From Rhodopirellula sp. (GTDB taxonomy: Bacteria > Planctomycetota > Planctomycetia > Pirellulales > Thermoguttaceae), in contig JAAYEH010000029.1 in assembly GCA_012728855.1 (NCBI GenBank), forward strand, positions 51,393 to 115,392: DNA of 64,000 bases, read 5' to 3'. The notes beneath the pieces were generated by a model. It did no database searches and was not told where the DNA came from. It worked only from the letters and a program-made list of their open reading frames with translations. A program made the position numbers and the translations under genes. This document shows, in pieces, positions 1 through 8,761 of this stretch; within the stretch, counting starts at the first letter, position 1, and each line of letters begins with the position of its first letter.

Positions 1-14
1 CGCTCGGCAAGCGG
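1..14. repeat. Partial palindromic repeat at window edge
   Basis: The first 14 bases match the inner part of the right arm of the perfect palindrome at 25218-25273 (the GCTCGGCAAGCGG core). This looks like the end of another copy cut off by the window edge. The following bases do not continue the match, so the call rests on a short identity. Confidence 0.4.
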
Positions 15-169
15 GATCCACTGGCTGCGACCCGCTCTTGAACCAGGCCCTTTTCTCGTGGTTCTCACACCCGGTCGGATACTTGAGGCTGCCGGTGCCG
101 CATCGATATAATGGGGCAAAGCGGCGTCTCTCCGGCATCCGGGATGCAACACTTGGCCAGGAGACATCC

Positions 170-394
170 ATGTCAGCGGCAGACCAAAACGCACCGATCA
201 CCCGCATCGGCGAAACCGCCGGACTCGTCTGGCGCGCTCTCACGGACAACGGCCCCTTGACGATCACCAAACTTGTCACAGCGGTCGGAGAACCGAGAGA
301 AGCGGTGATGCAAGCCCTCGGCTGGCTCGCTCGCGAGGGTAAAATCTCGATCGCGGAGGACGGCCGGAAGCGAATCATATCGCTTCGCTCGTAA
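170..394 (+). CDS. Winged-helix domain protein, DUF2582-like
   Basis: A 74-residue protein that consists only of a small winged helix-turn-helix fold. The pattern is helix (ETAGLVWRAL), turn, recognition helix (EAVMQALGWLAREGK) and a short beta wing (ISIAEDGRKRIISL). Small stand-alone proteins of this kind in Bacteroidetes and planctomycetes belong to the DUF2582 winged-helix family and are presumed DNA-binding; no target is known. The ATG at 170 is chosen over an upstream in-frame start because the domain begins there and a GGAG-like stretch (gccaggaga) lies just before it. It converges with the gene at 549-881. Confidence 0.75.
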   Translation: MSAADQNAPITRIGETAGLVWRALTDNGPLTITKLVTAVGEPREAVMQALGWLAREGKISIAEDGRKRIISLRS

Positions 395-431
395 GGCGTG
401 CGGCGGATGATCCCGTTCCATCAGGATTCCC

Positions 432-465
432 ATCAGCCCGGCTGCTTCCGAGCAGCCGGGCTGAT
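432..465. terminator. Strong hairpin between convergent genes
   Basis: Perfect 15-bp arms (ATCAGCCCGGCTGCT and its complement) enclose a TCCG loop, between the stops of two convergent genes. There is no T-run on either side, so it may be a bidirectional terminator of the non-canonical type or another intergenic palindrome. Confidence 0.5.
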
Positions 466-548
466 CAATGGATAAGCTTTCATCCGCCGCTCGCCCAAGC
501 ATCGGCAAGTGTTGAGGCCCTGCAATGACGCGGAGACTGTTCCTCACC

Positions 549-881
549 TTATTCCTGTTCGACTCCCCGCTTCGCCCGCGCGGCGGCCTTCATTCGTTCG
601 ATCTCCAAGCGTTGTTCCGCAGAGAGGACCGCTTCGACCTCAGCATCGCGCTCGTCGATCAAGGCGGCCAATTGAACTTTCAGTGTTTCAATCCGTTCGT
701 GATACGTTTGCTGAATCCCGTAGATCCTCTGACGCTGCTGCTCGTCAATCACTTTGGCGAAATAGGCGGGCAGTCTGCCGCGGAACTGCCTCAACGGGGC
801 TGCCGGCGATTGGGCAGCGGCTGCCGCGAAAATCACCATAACCAACCCAACCGCTACGCCCCTGGTCCATAGCTTGCTCAT
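549..881 (-). CDS. Small secreted helical protein, unknown function
   Basis: A 110-residue protein with an N-terminal signal peptide or anchor (GVAVGLVMVIFAAAAAQSPAAP). The rest is a highly charged helix rich in Glu, Arg and Gln (about residues 35-110), reminiscent of small planctomycete periplasmic proteins that carry the phrase 'LTPEQRxRI'. Here the matching phrases are DEQQRQRIYGIQ and LSAEQRLEIERMK, so there are two related helical repeats. I cannot assign a function. It is transcribed divergently from the gene at 1238. Confidence 0.6.
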   Translation of the reverse strand: MSKLWTRGVAVGLVMVIFAAAAAQSPAAPLRQFRGRLPAYFAKVIDEQQRQRIYGIQQTYHERIETLKVQLAALIDERDAEVEAVLSAEQRLEIERMKAAARAKRGVEQE

Positions 882-1038
882 CGCAAGTCCTCCGAGGTAG
901 TGTGAAAGAGAGACCTGAAACGGTTGGTACGCTTTTCGGCCATCATACTACGCCCGAGGAACCGGTCAACACCCCGCAGGAAAAAATCCGTAAGCCATTG
1001 GCTCGCATTGATTTATGCCGCGGGTGGTTAAAAAAGAA

Positions 1039-1076
1039 AGATCATGGTACGACGTTCCTTCGTCATACCATGATCT
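1039..1076. repeat. Inverted repeat in a 356-bp gene-free gap
   Basis: The divergent gap 882-1237 holds an inverted repeat with 15-bp arms (AGATCATGGTACGAC / GTCATACCATGATCT, one mismatch) around an 8-base loop. On the minus strand the hairpin runs into TTTCTTTTTT, so it could end transcription moving left. As no minus-strand gene lies to its right, an operator or mobile palindrome is equally possible. Nothing else was recognised in the gap. Confidence 0.5.
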
Positions 1077-1237
1077 CTATCCTAAAAACGGGACGATCCT
1101 GTCCCGCCCTCCCGACATTCATCGGTTATTATCGGAAAAGGCGGACGAACCACTCCAGGCGTTTTGACGAACAGGGAAGGAATCTTGCGTTCGAGCCCCT
1201 CAGCGGTCAGGATGGAATTCTGTGGAGGTTCGTGCCA

Positions 1238-2350
1238 ATGAATCCGATCGAGTGGTTTTACGCGAAAGACAACAAGCGGCTCGGTCCGGTTTCGCCGGCC
1301 GAGCTGAAGCAACTCGTGGTGCGCGGAGAGTTAACGGGCGGCGATTTGGTATGGCGGCAGGGTATGAGCGATTGGACGCCCGCGCGCCGCGTCAAAGGAC
1401 TGTTCGACAAGGCTGCCGATCCCGCGGCAGCCATCGACGGAACTTCCAGCTCAGTCGGACCACGGGCGGTGTCCGCGTGGTCGGCGGTTTACCGACGGAT
1501 GCGCGGCGGGGCGTCGCATCATGTTTTTGATGATTTATTGGACTTCGCTCGCTCCCATTTCACCACCCAGTTTGTGGAAACGACCTCGCGGCTCTTCGCC
1601 GCCTGCGGCTGCTACGGGCTCTATGCGGCGCTGGTATTGCTCATTGTGTATGCGGTAGCCGCCGGGCTTGCCGGCGCTGGGGCGGCGCGAGTACTGCCGG
1701 CGGTGATCGCCATTCCGGCGCTGATCGTTCTGCAATACGTAGCCGGCCGCTTTCTGGAAGAACTGGAGCGGTTGAATCGCGTAACGCCAGGGCGACTGAC
1801 GTCTTCGGCCGTCCCCGATTGCTTCGCGCTGCTGAGCTTTTTTGTCGGCGCCACGTCGCTCTTGGGCCTGACCATCCTGGCCGTGCAAACCGAGCAATTC
1901 CATTGGATCATCCCAGCTCTGGCGGTGTTTATCCTCTGCCAGTATATGGCTGCCATTGCCATCAATCTGGAGACCCTCTACATCACGATTACCACCACAG
2001 CCGTGGCCGGTGAAGAGGCTCTCAGCATTGTGTCGTTTTTTCTCAAGCTCCAACTTCGGATGGTGCCGGTCGCCTTCGGTGTGGGTGTGGTCTCGGGCAC
2101 CGCCAAACTGGCATTCGCCGCCTTGGAAGTGATTCTCCGCTCAAAAGAAACCAGTCTCCCTGTCGTGCTCAACGCATGGCTAGCAGCGATCTCTCCGTTC
2201 GGCCTATTATTCGGCGCTGCGATTTTGCCGCTTGTCGTATACTGGTTCTTCCTTTTTCAGCATCTCATAATCGACATCCTGCGCGGAATCATTTCCCTCT
2301 CCAATCTTGCTGAACAGCGGCCCGCGGAGACCGAATCGGAGCGGTCGTGA
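1238..2350 (+). CDS. GYF_2-domain multipass membrane protein
   Basis: 370 residues. Residues 1-55 form a GYF_2 (DUF4339) domain: MNPIEWFYAKDNKRLGPVS, then the typical W-R-x-G-M-x-D-W ending. This domain is common at the N-terminus of planctomycete and proteobacterial membrane proteins and is thought to bind proline-rich peptides. The C-terminal 270 residues contain about five hydrophobic segments (for example around LYAALVLLIVYAVAAGLAG and YWFFLFQHLIIDIL), so it is an inner-membrane protein of unknown role. The ATG at 1238 is preferred because it starts the domain and follows a GGAGG at about 1224. The upstream in-frame extension overlaps the hairpin at 1039. Confidence 0.7.
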   Translation: MNPIEWFYAKDNKRLGPVSPAELKQLVVRGELTGGDLVWRQGMSDWTPARRVKGLFDKAADPAAAIDGTSSSVGPRAVSAWSAVYRRMRGGASHHVFDDLLDFARSHFTTQFVETTSRLFAACGCYGLYAALVLLIVYAVAAGLAGAGAARVLPAVIAIPALIVLQYVAGRFLEELERLNRVTPGRLTSSAVPDCFALLSFFVGATSLLGLTILAVQTEQFHWIIPALAVFILCQYMAAIAINLETLYITITTTAVAGEEALSIVSFFLKLQLRMVPVAFGVGVVSGTAKLAFAALEVILRSKETSLPVVLNAWLAAISPFGLLFGAAILPLVVYWFFLFQHLIIDILRGIISLSNLAEQRPAETESERS

Positions 2351-2449
2351 CCGGCGGCAAACCTCGCCGCTGAAAACTTGACTCGTGATGGGCGGGCGAC
2401 TATGCTCGCTCATTGTGTCACCCAACCTGCCTGTTTCGAGGAGCCTGCC

Positions 2450-3070
2450 ATGAGACTGACCTGCATCCCAATCTCCCTCTGTTTGGCAATCGTTCTCGCA
2501 CTCGCCGCATGCGCGTCGGCGGAGGAGAAGAAAGGCGAATGGAAACCGCTCATGGATGGAAAGACCATGGCCGGTTGGCATCCGGTGGGCGACGGGCAGT
2601 GGACCGTCGAAGATGGCGCCTTTGTCGGACGGGCGAACAACGAGAAGCTCTACGGGCTTCTCTTCAGCGACAAGACGTTCAAGGACTTCACGGTCCGATT
2701 CAAGTTCAAGTGCCTCTCGGGCGACAGCGGATTCTACATCCGCACCGAGTTCAAAGAACCGGACAAGGCGAATGGTTTGCAGGTTCAGGTCGGCCGGCTG
2801 AAGAGCGGCGTAGGCGGGATCTACGAGAGTTACGGGCGGGCCTGGGTCGACAAGCCGACCGACGAGGAAGAGAAGTCATACACCCGCGACGACCAGTGGA
2901 ATGAAATGGTCATCGACGCGCATGGCGGCAACGTGACCGTGACGGTCAATGGTATCAAGAGCGCCGAATTGAAAGATGACCCGGCCCAACAGGAAGGCCA
3001 TTTCGCCCTGCAAATGCACGCCAACTGCGTGATGCACGTGATATTTAAGGACATCGAGATCAAGCAGTAA
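2450..3070 (+). CDS. Secreted DUF1080 (3-keto-disaccharide hydrolase-like) protein
   Basis: 206 residues with a signal peptide (CIPISLCLAIVLALAACASA, possible lipobox at AAC) and one DUF1080 domain. The family start 'W.PL.DGKTMAGWHPVG' is clear (KGEWKPLMDGKTMAGW), and the end has the typical HFALQMHAN...FKDIEIK. DUF1080 has a concanavalin-like jelly-roll fold; some members hydrolyse 3-keto-glycosides, and planctomycetes carry many copies. The substrate is not predictable here. The ATG at 2450 starts the signal peptide. Confidence 0.85.
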   Translation: MRLTCIPISLCLAIVLALAACASAEEKKGEWKPLMDGKTMAGWHPVGDGQWTVEDGAFVGRANNEKLYGLLFSDKTFKDFTVRFKFKCLSGDSGFYIRTEFKEPDKANGLQVQVGRLKSGVGGIYESYGRAWVDKPTDEEEKSYTRDDQWNEMVIDAHGGNVTVTVNGIKSAELKDDPAQQEGHFALQMHANCVMHVIFKDIEIKQ

Positions 3071-3468
3071 GGATCAGGGTGTGGAGCGCAAGGGGGTCGG
3101 GTGAAGAATCGGAATAGTCCGTTTGCTGCTCATGTTCCACCGCAGTCACGATCAGGCTGTAACGTTCCCGTCAACCAATAATGATGTCAATGGGAGCTTC
3201 GCCCACGCAGGGTCAGAGTGCCGTTAGTCGTTAGCAAGAGACGTAACAGCCGCCTTGACGTCTAATGGCGATCGGCCCCCAACCTGCGCAATAACATGGA
3301 CCTGTCCCCTTTGAATCCACCTGGAGGCGATGTGCGACGCATTACACAGCCGACCTGCACGGAGCGACAAGGGGACGGGACTCGTTTTTGGCCTCTTTTT
3401 GATTTCGCGGGGTCAACAGCCGGCGTGGGCTGGCCCACCCCTGACGATGACTGCCGAACCCCGCTTGG
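3071..3468. other. Intergenic region beside the Rpn nuclease gene
   Basis: No gene was recognised in this 398-bp stretch. At about 3302-3379 the segments CTGTCCCCTTTG and CAAGGGGACGGG are imperfect inverted repeats that resemble the GGGGACAGG arms of the mobile palindromes elsewhere in the window, so a degraded copy is likely. Confidence 0.4.
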
Positions 3469-4395
3469 TTATGATTCACGCGACCGCAGACGCTCTTGCA
3501 GGTCCGCCACCATTGCCGACAGCTCGCTGATCGTTCGCTCGCGCAAACTCTCCGTGGAACTCGACTCTTCGCCGAGGAGCTGTTGGAGTATTTGAGTTTT
3601 CCCTACCAATTCGCCTTTCTCCAGGCCTTTCTCCATGCCTTTCTCCAGGCCTTTCTCCAGGCCTTTCTCCATGCCTTCTTCCCGCGCGCTGTCCAATCCC
3701 CACTGATAGTCGCGCTGAGCCTTCAAACGCTGGTCGTACATCCTCCGGTCCTCCGTTTTCGCCGCGATCGCTTCGACCGCGGAAACCGCTTGCTGAAACT
3801 CGACTCCCGGCAACAATTCCCGCAACCGCTTCGGCTCGTACCGGTCCGCCAACAAGAAGAAGAACGCCCATTGCTCGATCGCCGCAGCGGAAGAGATCGT
3901 TCCCTCCTGCAAATGATACTTCGTTAATTCCACCGTGTGTACTTCGATGGAATCGGAAACCTCCATGTCGTGTTCCGGATCTGCCAACCGGAAACGGTGG
4001 TGAGGTATCGTGTCGTCACGAAACAGTCTCTTGTCGAGCAAGCAAATCGAGATCGCTGACCGCAAATCAGCGTAACTCCGGCCGGGGCCGAGTTGATCCA
4101 CGTACATCGTGCAGGCGTAGTAGACCAGTCGCTGCAAGAGCCCGGTGAAAACCGTAACCTGCATCTCGATGTTCAGCCATCGGCCGGCCGAATCGCGAGC
4201 CCGGACGTCCAGAACAACCAGCTTGTCGTCCGCAAAGTCCTGGTAGCTGAACGGATTGAGTATCTCGACGTGGACAATCGGATAGGCGAACCTCAGGATG
4301 GCGTTGAGCAGGCCGATCAGAACCGGGACGTTCTCCGGACTGCCGAAAACCTTCTTGAACACGAAATCGACGGTTGGTTTGATTCCCAGCAACAT
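3469..4395 (-). CDS. Rpn-family PD-(D/E)XK nuclease (PDDEXK transposase-like)
   Basis: 308 residues of the Rpn / PF12784 family ('recombination-promoting nuclease/putative transposase'). The start MLLGIKPTVDFVFKKVFGSPEN is typical. The PD-(D/E)XK core appears as the Asp in KLVVLDVRARD followed by the E-x-Q of WLNIEMQV, then YYACTMYVDQL and a C-terminal helical region. Family members promote RecA-independent recombination or cleave DNA; many genomes carry several copies. The C-terminus contains a tandem M/LEKG repeat (see 3614-3676). The ATG at 4395 is chosen because the family domain starts there; an earlier in-frame ATG adds 25 unrelated residues. It lies among palindromic repeats. Confidence 0.85.
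   Translation of the reverse strand: MLLGIKPTVDFVFKKVFGSPENVPVLIGLLNAILRFAYPIVHVEILNPFSYQDFADDKLVVLDVRARDSAGRWLNIEMQVTVFTGLLQRLVYYACTMYVDQLGPGRSYADLRSAISICLLDKRLFRDDTIPHHRFRLADPEHDMEVSDSIEVHTVELTKYHLQEGTISSAAAIEQWAFFFLLADRYEPKRLRELLPGVEFQQAVSAVEAIAAKTEDRRMYDQRLKAQRDYQWGLDSAREEGMEKGLEKGLEKGMEKGLEKGELVGKTQILQQLLGEESSSTESLRERTISELSAMVADLQERLRSRES
3614..3676 (-). repeat. 12-bp coding microsatellite in the Rpn gene
   Basis: About five tandem 12-bp units, alternating CTTTCTCCAGGC and CTTTCTCCATGC on the plus strand, encode GMEKGLEKGLEKGMEKGLEKG. The unit is a multiple of three, so slippage changes protein length without a frameshift. Charged EKG repeats at this point are frequent in Rpn proteins. 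Confidence 0.85.
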
Positions 4396-4562
4396 TGGAC
4401 TGCGGCGTTGATTCCGGTTGACCGTTCGCTCCCGCCATGCATTGTACGATGGCCGTCCCTGGCCGTCCATCGCGCTCTATTTCGACTTTCGATGGTCGCC
4501 AACTCCTGCTCATAAATGATCCGCTCGACCTCATTCGGGGCCTGCTCGACGGGGAGAAATCG

Positions 4563-4647
4563 AGGGACAGGAAATCGAGGGACAGCATACCTGATTTCAT
4601 CACTCGTCGACGGAGTCAAGTCTGCTGTCCCAGGAATTCCCTGTCCC
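4563..4647. repeat. 85-bp imperfect palindromic repeat
   Basis: The left half (GGGACAGG, then GGGACAGCATACCTGATTTC) is mirrored by the right half (ACGGAGTCAAGTCTGCTGTCCC, then CCCTGTCCC), centred on ACTCGTCGACGGAGT. GAAATCGAGGGACAG also occurs twice directly at 4556-4586. The GGGACAG motif links it to the other GGGGACAGG palindromes in this window. Confidence 0.6.
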
Positions 4648-5031
4648 AGGAGCGGATCGACGGGCGGCGCACGGGGCGTGCGAAGGATCGAGACCTCGAT
4701 TTCCCGCGGCGGAGCGTGTCGCTTGAGGAGATTGACGCGGCCGTTGGTAGGCATTAGCTACTCCAGCAGCGGCTGGAAACTCTCCAGCAGCATCGCCTGG
4801 CCGGAAAATCCGCTTGACAGTTCCCGCCGCAACGATCACCATGGCAACGCGTACGGAACACATGTACACATTCGATGACATCGGAAAGAAGGCGATGTTT
4901 GTCCGTCAACTCGTCCGTCGGTTTGAATCGTGGAAGCCCGCGGCAAACAGGCGGTCGTAATTCCGGCATCGGAATGAATGGTATCAGCCGGCAGCTTGCG
5001 TGCCGTCGTTTTGCAAGGGCTTTTCAGCACC

Positions 5032-5060
5032 TTGACAGCCCCCACCGGAGGGTGTAAGAT
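5032..5060 (+). promoter_or_regulatory. Candidate sigma70-type promoter at the polA start
   Basis: TTGACA (5032-5037), a 17-bp spacer and TAAGAT (5055-5060) make a near-ideal promoter. The -10 ends two bases before the ATG at 5062, so a transcript from it would start near 5067, inside the proposed coding region. Either polA begins at the next in-frame ATG (5131) or another promoter further upstream is used. Confidence 0.5.
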
Positions 5061-5061
5061 C

Positions 5062-7959
5062 ATGGAGTCAGCTTGCACTCCACAGACGCAGGGCTCGTCT
5101 CGTCCTTCCCACTCTACCCCCAGCCAATCGATGGCTCGCAGCTCGGCGCAACGGTCGCTCTTCGACGACCTCCAGGAAACCGCGGAAAATGGCGCTGAGT
5201 TGCCCCGCGAAGCGGTCGTGACAGCGCCAGTGGAAGATCCGCCGCTGGCGGCGACTCTGGAGGGCAAATCGGTTTACGTGGTCGACTCCCATTCGCTGAT
5301 CTACCAGGTTTTCCACGCTCTGCCCGAGATGTCGAGCCCCCGCGGCGAGCCGGTCGGCGCCGTCTTCGGTTTTGCGCGGGATCTGGTATTCCTGCTGGAG
5401 GAGAAGAAACCGGACTACTTGTTTTGCGCCTTCGACATGCCGGGCAAGACTTTCCGGCACGAATTATTCGACCAGTACAAAATCCATCGACCGGCCATGC
5501 CCGCCGAATTGGTGCCGCAGATCGCGTCGATCCGGCGATTGATCGACACCTTGGGGATCCCGGCGCTGGGTGTCGAGCGCTATGAGGCCGACGACGTGCT
5601 GGCCACGATCGCCCGCGTCACGGAAGAATTGGGCGGCCGGTGCCTTCTGGTCACCGGCGACAAGGACTGCCGACAACTGATCACCGATCGAGCGAAGCTC
5701 TTCAATATCCGCAAGAACCAGATCTTCGACGCCGAGTCGCTGCGGGAAGAATGGGGGATTTCACCCGCGCAGGTTGTCGATTTCCAGGCGTTGGTGGGCG
5801 ACTCGACCGACAACATTCCCGGCGTTCCCTTGATCGGTCCCAAGCTGGCTCGCGAGCTGCTCGAAAAGTACCAGACGCTCGAGTCGGTCCTCGACCATGC
5901 CGGCGAAGTGTCGGGCGCCAAGCGGAAGCAGAACTTGATCGACTATCGTGAGCAAGCGATTCTCAGTCGTGAGCTGGCCAGGCTCAATGCCCGGACGCCG
6001 CTGCGGATCGACTGGGACGCGGGACGAACCGGGCGGATCGACCTCGGCCGGGCTTTGGGTCTGTTTCGGGAGTTTGGGTTCCGTACCCTGGCCGAAAAAG
6101 TGGAGTCGCTGGCCGGAGAACAGACCGAAACGAAGCCGCCGCTCGAACCCAAGTATCACTTGGTTGATACCCCCGAAGCGCTGCAGGCATTCCTGACGGA
6201 ACTCAAACGACAGAAGCGGATTTCGGTCGACCTGGAAACCACCAGCGTCTCGCCGCGCCGGGCGGAAATCGTCGGCTATGCCTTCTCGTGGAACGAAAAG
6301 GAGGGATGGTACGTGGCGGTTCGCTCGCCGGCGGGCGAGGCGAGCCTCGATCCGCAAGCGACGCTGGAGACCTTACGCCCCGTGCTGGAAGACCCGGCTG
6401 TGGAGAAGATCGGGCAGAACCTCAAATACGACATGATCGTGCTGCGATCGGCCGGCCTGCGGTTGGCCGGGGTCGCGTTTGACACGATGATCGCCAGTTA
6501 CCTGCTCGACGCCGGCGCGAGGAATCACAGCCTGGACGAACTGGCCAGGGCCTACTTGGGCCATACCACGGTCAAGATCACCGAGTTGATCGGCAGCGGC
6601 AAAAATCAGAAGCGAATGGACGAGGTGCCGACGGCGCAAGTGGCCGAGTACGCCGGCGAAGACGCGCTGGTGCCGATGCTGCTTCGCCCCATCCTCGCCG
6701 GGGAACTTTCAGAGGCGAATCTGGAAGCGTTGTTCCACGATCTCGAAGTGCCGCTGGTGGACGTACTGGTGGAAATGGAATACAACGGGATCAAGGTCGA
6801 TGTCGAGCGGCTCGGCGAACTCAGCCGGCGATTCGGCCAACGGATGGCCGATCTGGAGCGGGAGATTCACGCGCTGGCGGGGCGGGAGTTCAATATCGGT
6901 TCCCCCAAGCAGCTCCAGCAGATCCTGTTTCACGAACTGCACCTGCCAGTGGTGAAGAAGACGAAAACCGGACCGAGCACCGATGCCGATGTGCTGGAGG
7001 AGCTGGCGCCGGTGCATCCGCTGCCGGCAAAAATCGTCGAATATCGCCAGTACGCGAAGCTGAAGAACACTTACGTCGATGCGCTGCCGGAGATGATCCA
7101 TCCACGGACCGGCCGGGTCCACGCCTCGTTCAACCAAGTGGTAACCGCTACGGGCCGATTGAGTTGCAACGATCCCAATCTTCAGAACATCCCGGTGCGG
7201 ACGGAGCAAGGGCGGGAAATCCGCTCGGCCTTCGTCCCCGGCGACGCGGGCTGGCTGCTGCTGGCAGCCGACTACTCGCAGATCGAACTGCGGGTGCTGG
7301 CTCACTTCTGCGGGGACCAACGGCTTTGCGAGGCATTCGCCCGCGACGAAGACATCCACGCCCGCGTGGCAAGCCAGGTGTATGGAGTACCGCTGGATGA
7401 AGTGACGCCGCCAATGCGGCGCCAGGCGAAAGCGGTGAATTTCGGAGTGATTTACGGGCAGAGCGCGTTTGGGCTGGCTAGGCAACTTGGCATCGACAAG
7501 GGAGAAGCGGCGAAATTCATTGACGCCTATTTTGGGGGATACCCAGGGATCGAAGTGTTTTTGGAGAAAGTGCTGGCCGAGTGCCGGAAGAATGGATATG
7601 TTAGTACTATTCTCGGACGTCGTCGCTCAATTCGCGGGGTCCGCGCCGAGGGCGGCCGTCAGAGAAACCTTGCCGAGCGGACCGCCATCAACACGGTGAT
7701 CCAGGGGTCCGCCGCTGATCTAATCAAAGAGGCCATGATCGCGGTCTATCGCCGTATTACCCGGGAGCGGTTCTCCGCACGGCTGTTGCTGCAAATCCAC
7801 GACGAGTTGTTGTTCGAGTGTCCGCCCGGCGAGCGCAACGCCTTGGCGGCAATGGTCATGACCGAGATGTCGAGTGTCCACCGGTTGAACGTCCCGTTGA
7901 AAGTCGACGTGAAGGCGGGCGTCAACTGGGCCGACGCCGAACCGTGGACGGGGCCATGA
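5062..7959 (+). CDS. polA: DNA polymerase I
   Basis: 965 residues with all three Pol I domains. The 5'-3' (FEN-like) nuclease starts at about residue 70 (VYVVDSHSLIYQVFHAL, later GVERYEADDVLATIA and GDKDCRQL). The 3'-5' exonuclease looks intact: D390/E392 in VDLETTS, NLKYDM, and YAGEDALV, in contrast to many bacterial Pol I proteins that have lost it. In the polymerase domain, motif A is DYSQIELR (Asp about 737), motif B is RRQAKAVNFGVIYG, and motif C is QIHDEL (about 911-916). It fills gaps during repair and removes Okazaki primers. GGAGG at about 5047 precedes ATG 5062; ATG 5131 is an alternative start. The first 65 residues are a poorly conserved tail. The stop overlaps coaE by ATGA. Confidence 0.97.
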   Translation: MESACTPQTQGSSRPSHSTPSQSMARSSAQRSLFDDLQETAENGAELPREAVVTAPVEDPPLAATLEGKSVYVVDSHSLIYQVFHALPEMSSPRGEPVGAVFGFARDLVFLLEEKKPDYLFCAFDMPGKTFRHELFDQYKIHRPAMPAELVPQIASIRRLIDTLGIPALGVERYEADDVLATIARVTEELGGRCLLVTGDKDCRQLITDRAKLFNIRKNQIFDAESLREEWGISPAQVVDFQALVGDSTDNIPGVPLIGPKLARELLEKYQTLESVLDHAGEVSGAKRKQNLIDYREQAILSRELARLNARTPLRIDWDAGRTGRIDLGRALGLFREFGFRTLAEKVESLAGEQTETKPPLEPKYHLVDTPEALQAFLTELKRQKRISVDLETTSVSPRRAEIVGYAFSWNEKEGWYVAVRSPAGEASLDPQATLETLRPVLEDPAVEKIGQNLKYDMIVLRSAGLRLAGVAFDTMIASYLLDAGARNHSLDELARAYLGHTTVKITELIGSGKNQKRMDEVPTAQVAEYAGEDALVPMLLRPILAGELSEANLEALFHDLEVPLVDVLVEMEYNGIKVDVERLGELSRRFGQRMADLEREIHALAGREFNIGSPKQLQQILFHELHLPVVKKTKTGPSTDADVLEELAPVHPLPAKIVEYRQYAKLKNTYVDALPEMIHPRTGRVHASFNQVVTATGRLSCNDPNLQNIPVRTEQGREIRSAFVPGDAGWLLLAADYSQIELRVLAHFCGDQRLCEAFARDEDIHARVASQVYGVPLDEVTPPMRRQAKAVNFGVIYGQSAFGLARQLGIDKGEAAKFIDAYFGGYPGIEVFLEKVLAECRKNGYVSTILGRRRSIRGVRAEGGRQRNLAERTAINTVIQGSAADLIKEAMIAVYRRITRERFSARLLLQIHDELLFECPPGERNALAAMVMTEMSSVHRLNVPLKVDVKAGVNWADAEPWTGP

Positions 7960-8585
7960 GTGCAGAGGCGCGCTTCGGCACGGCCATGCCGGTAATCGGC
8001 TTGTTGGGCGGCGTGGCGAGCGGAAAGAGCTTCGTCGCCGCCTCGCTGGCCGAGTGGGGCGCGGGAGTGCTCGATGCGGACCGCGCCGGCCACGAGGTGT
8101 TGGCGATGCCGGAAATAGCAGCCGCCGCGCGGCGGCGCTGGGGCGATGCGATCTTTGATGAATATGGACGGATTGATCGCAAGCGGCTGGGGCAGATTGT
8201 CTTCGCCCCGGCGCCCGGTGGCCCGCCCGAGCGGAAATATTTGGAACAGTTGACTCATCCCGAAATCGGGCGATTATTGATGCGGCAGGTCGAGGCATTG
8301 GCATCGCGGGGATGCCCTGCGGCCGTGTTGGACGCACCGCTATTGCTCGAAGCCGGATGGGAGAAGTTTTGCCGTCTGTTGGTGTACGTCGATGCGCCAC
8401 GCCGGTTGCGGCTGGCCCGCGCGTTGGAACGAGGATGGAGCGAAAAGGAGTTTGCCTTGCGCGAGGACGCCCAGGAATCGTTGGACTTGAAGCGGAAGCG
8501 TGCCGATGCGACAATAGATAATTCCGGGTCTCCGGACCAGACTCGGACTCAACTTGAGTCGCTCTGGCACTCCCTCGTCGGCTGA
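7956..8585 (+). CDS. coaE: Dephospho-CoA kinase
   Basis: 209 residues. It phosphorylates the 3' hydroxyl of dephospho-CoA, the last step of coenzyme A synthesis. The P-loop GLLGGVASGKS lies at the N-terminus, followed by LDADRAGHEVL (the conserved D-x-D/H segment), the LTHPEIGRLL motif and the lid region LDAPLLLEAGWEKFC. Length is normal for the family. The ATG at 7956 overlaps the polA stop (ATGA), which implies translational coupling; polA-coaE adjacency is common in bacteria. Confidence 0.95.
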   Translation: MSAEARFGTAMPVIGLLGGVASGKSFVAASLAEWGAGVLDADRAGHEVLAMPEIAAAARRRWGDAIFDEYGRIDRKRLGQIVFAPAPGGPPERKYLEQLTHPEIGRLLMRQVEALASRGCPAAVLDAPLLLEAGWEKFCRLLVYVDAPRRLRLARALERGWSEKEFALREDAQESLDLKRKRADATIDNSGSPDQTRTQLESLWHSLVG

Positions 8586-8639
8586 ACCTCCCCGTAGCCC
8601 CACCCATCCCCGGCCGCAAACACCATTCCATCAAGCTTA

Positions 8640-8666
8640 TTGACAACCCCCCCTTCTGACTAAACT
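8640..8666 (+). promoter_or_regulatory. Possible promoter for rho
   Basis: TTGACA at 8640-8645 and TAAACT at 8661-8666 are separated by 15 bp, shorter than the usual 17. They lie about 95 bp upstream of the rho start in the 176-bp coaE-rho gap. Position and sequences fit, spacing does not fit well. Confidence 0.35.
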
Positions 8667-8761
8667 TTTTGTCGATCGCTCCTTCACTGAGCATTCACCT
8701 ATTCACCCTCCACCGGCGCCTTCCGCGTGCCGGCCCGATTCCCTTTTCAGGAGTTATCGCC

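Larger units (their letters stand above)
4396..5061. other. Gene-free region with palindrome, upstream of polA
   Basis: The reading frames in this 666-bp stretch are short and overlapping, with no recognisable domain. It contains the palindrome at 4563-4647 and the candidate polA promoter at 5032-5060. A degenerate TTGACA also occurs near 4816 without a convincing -10. Confidence 0.4.

Noticed and set aside
3614..3676. Short tandem repeats as a CRISPR array
   Set aside because: Units are 12 bp without spacers and lie inside a coding sequence in frame.
4317..4754. Minus-strand frame upstream of the Rpn gene as a transposase remnant
   Set aside because: Its translation passes through a palindromic repeat and has no transposase motif.
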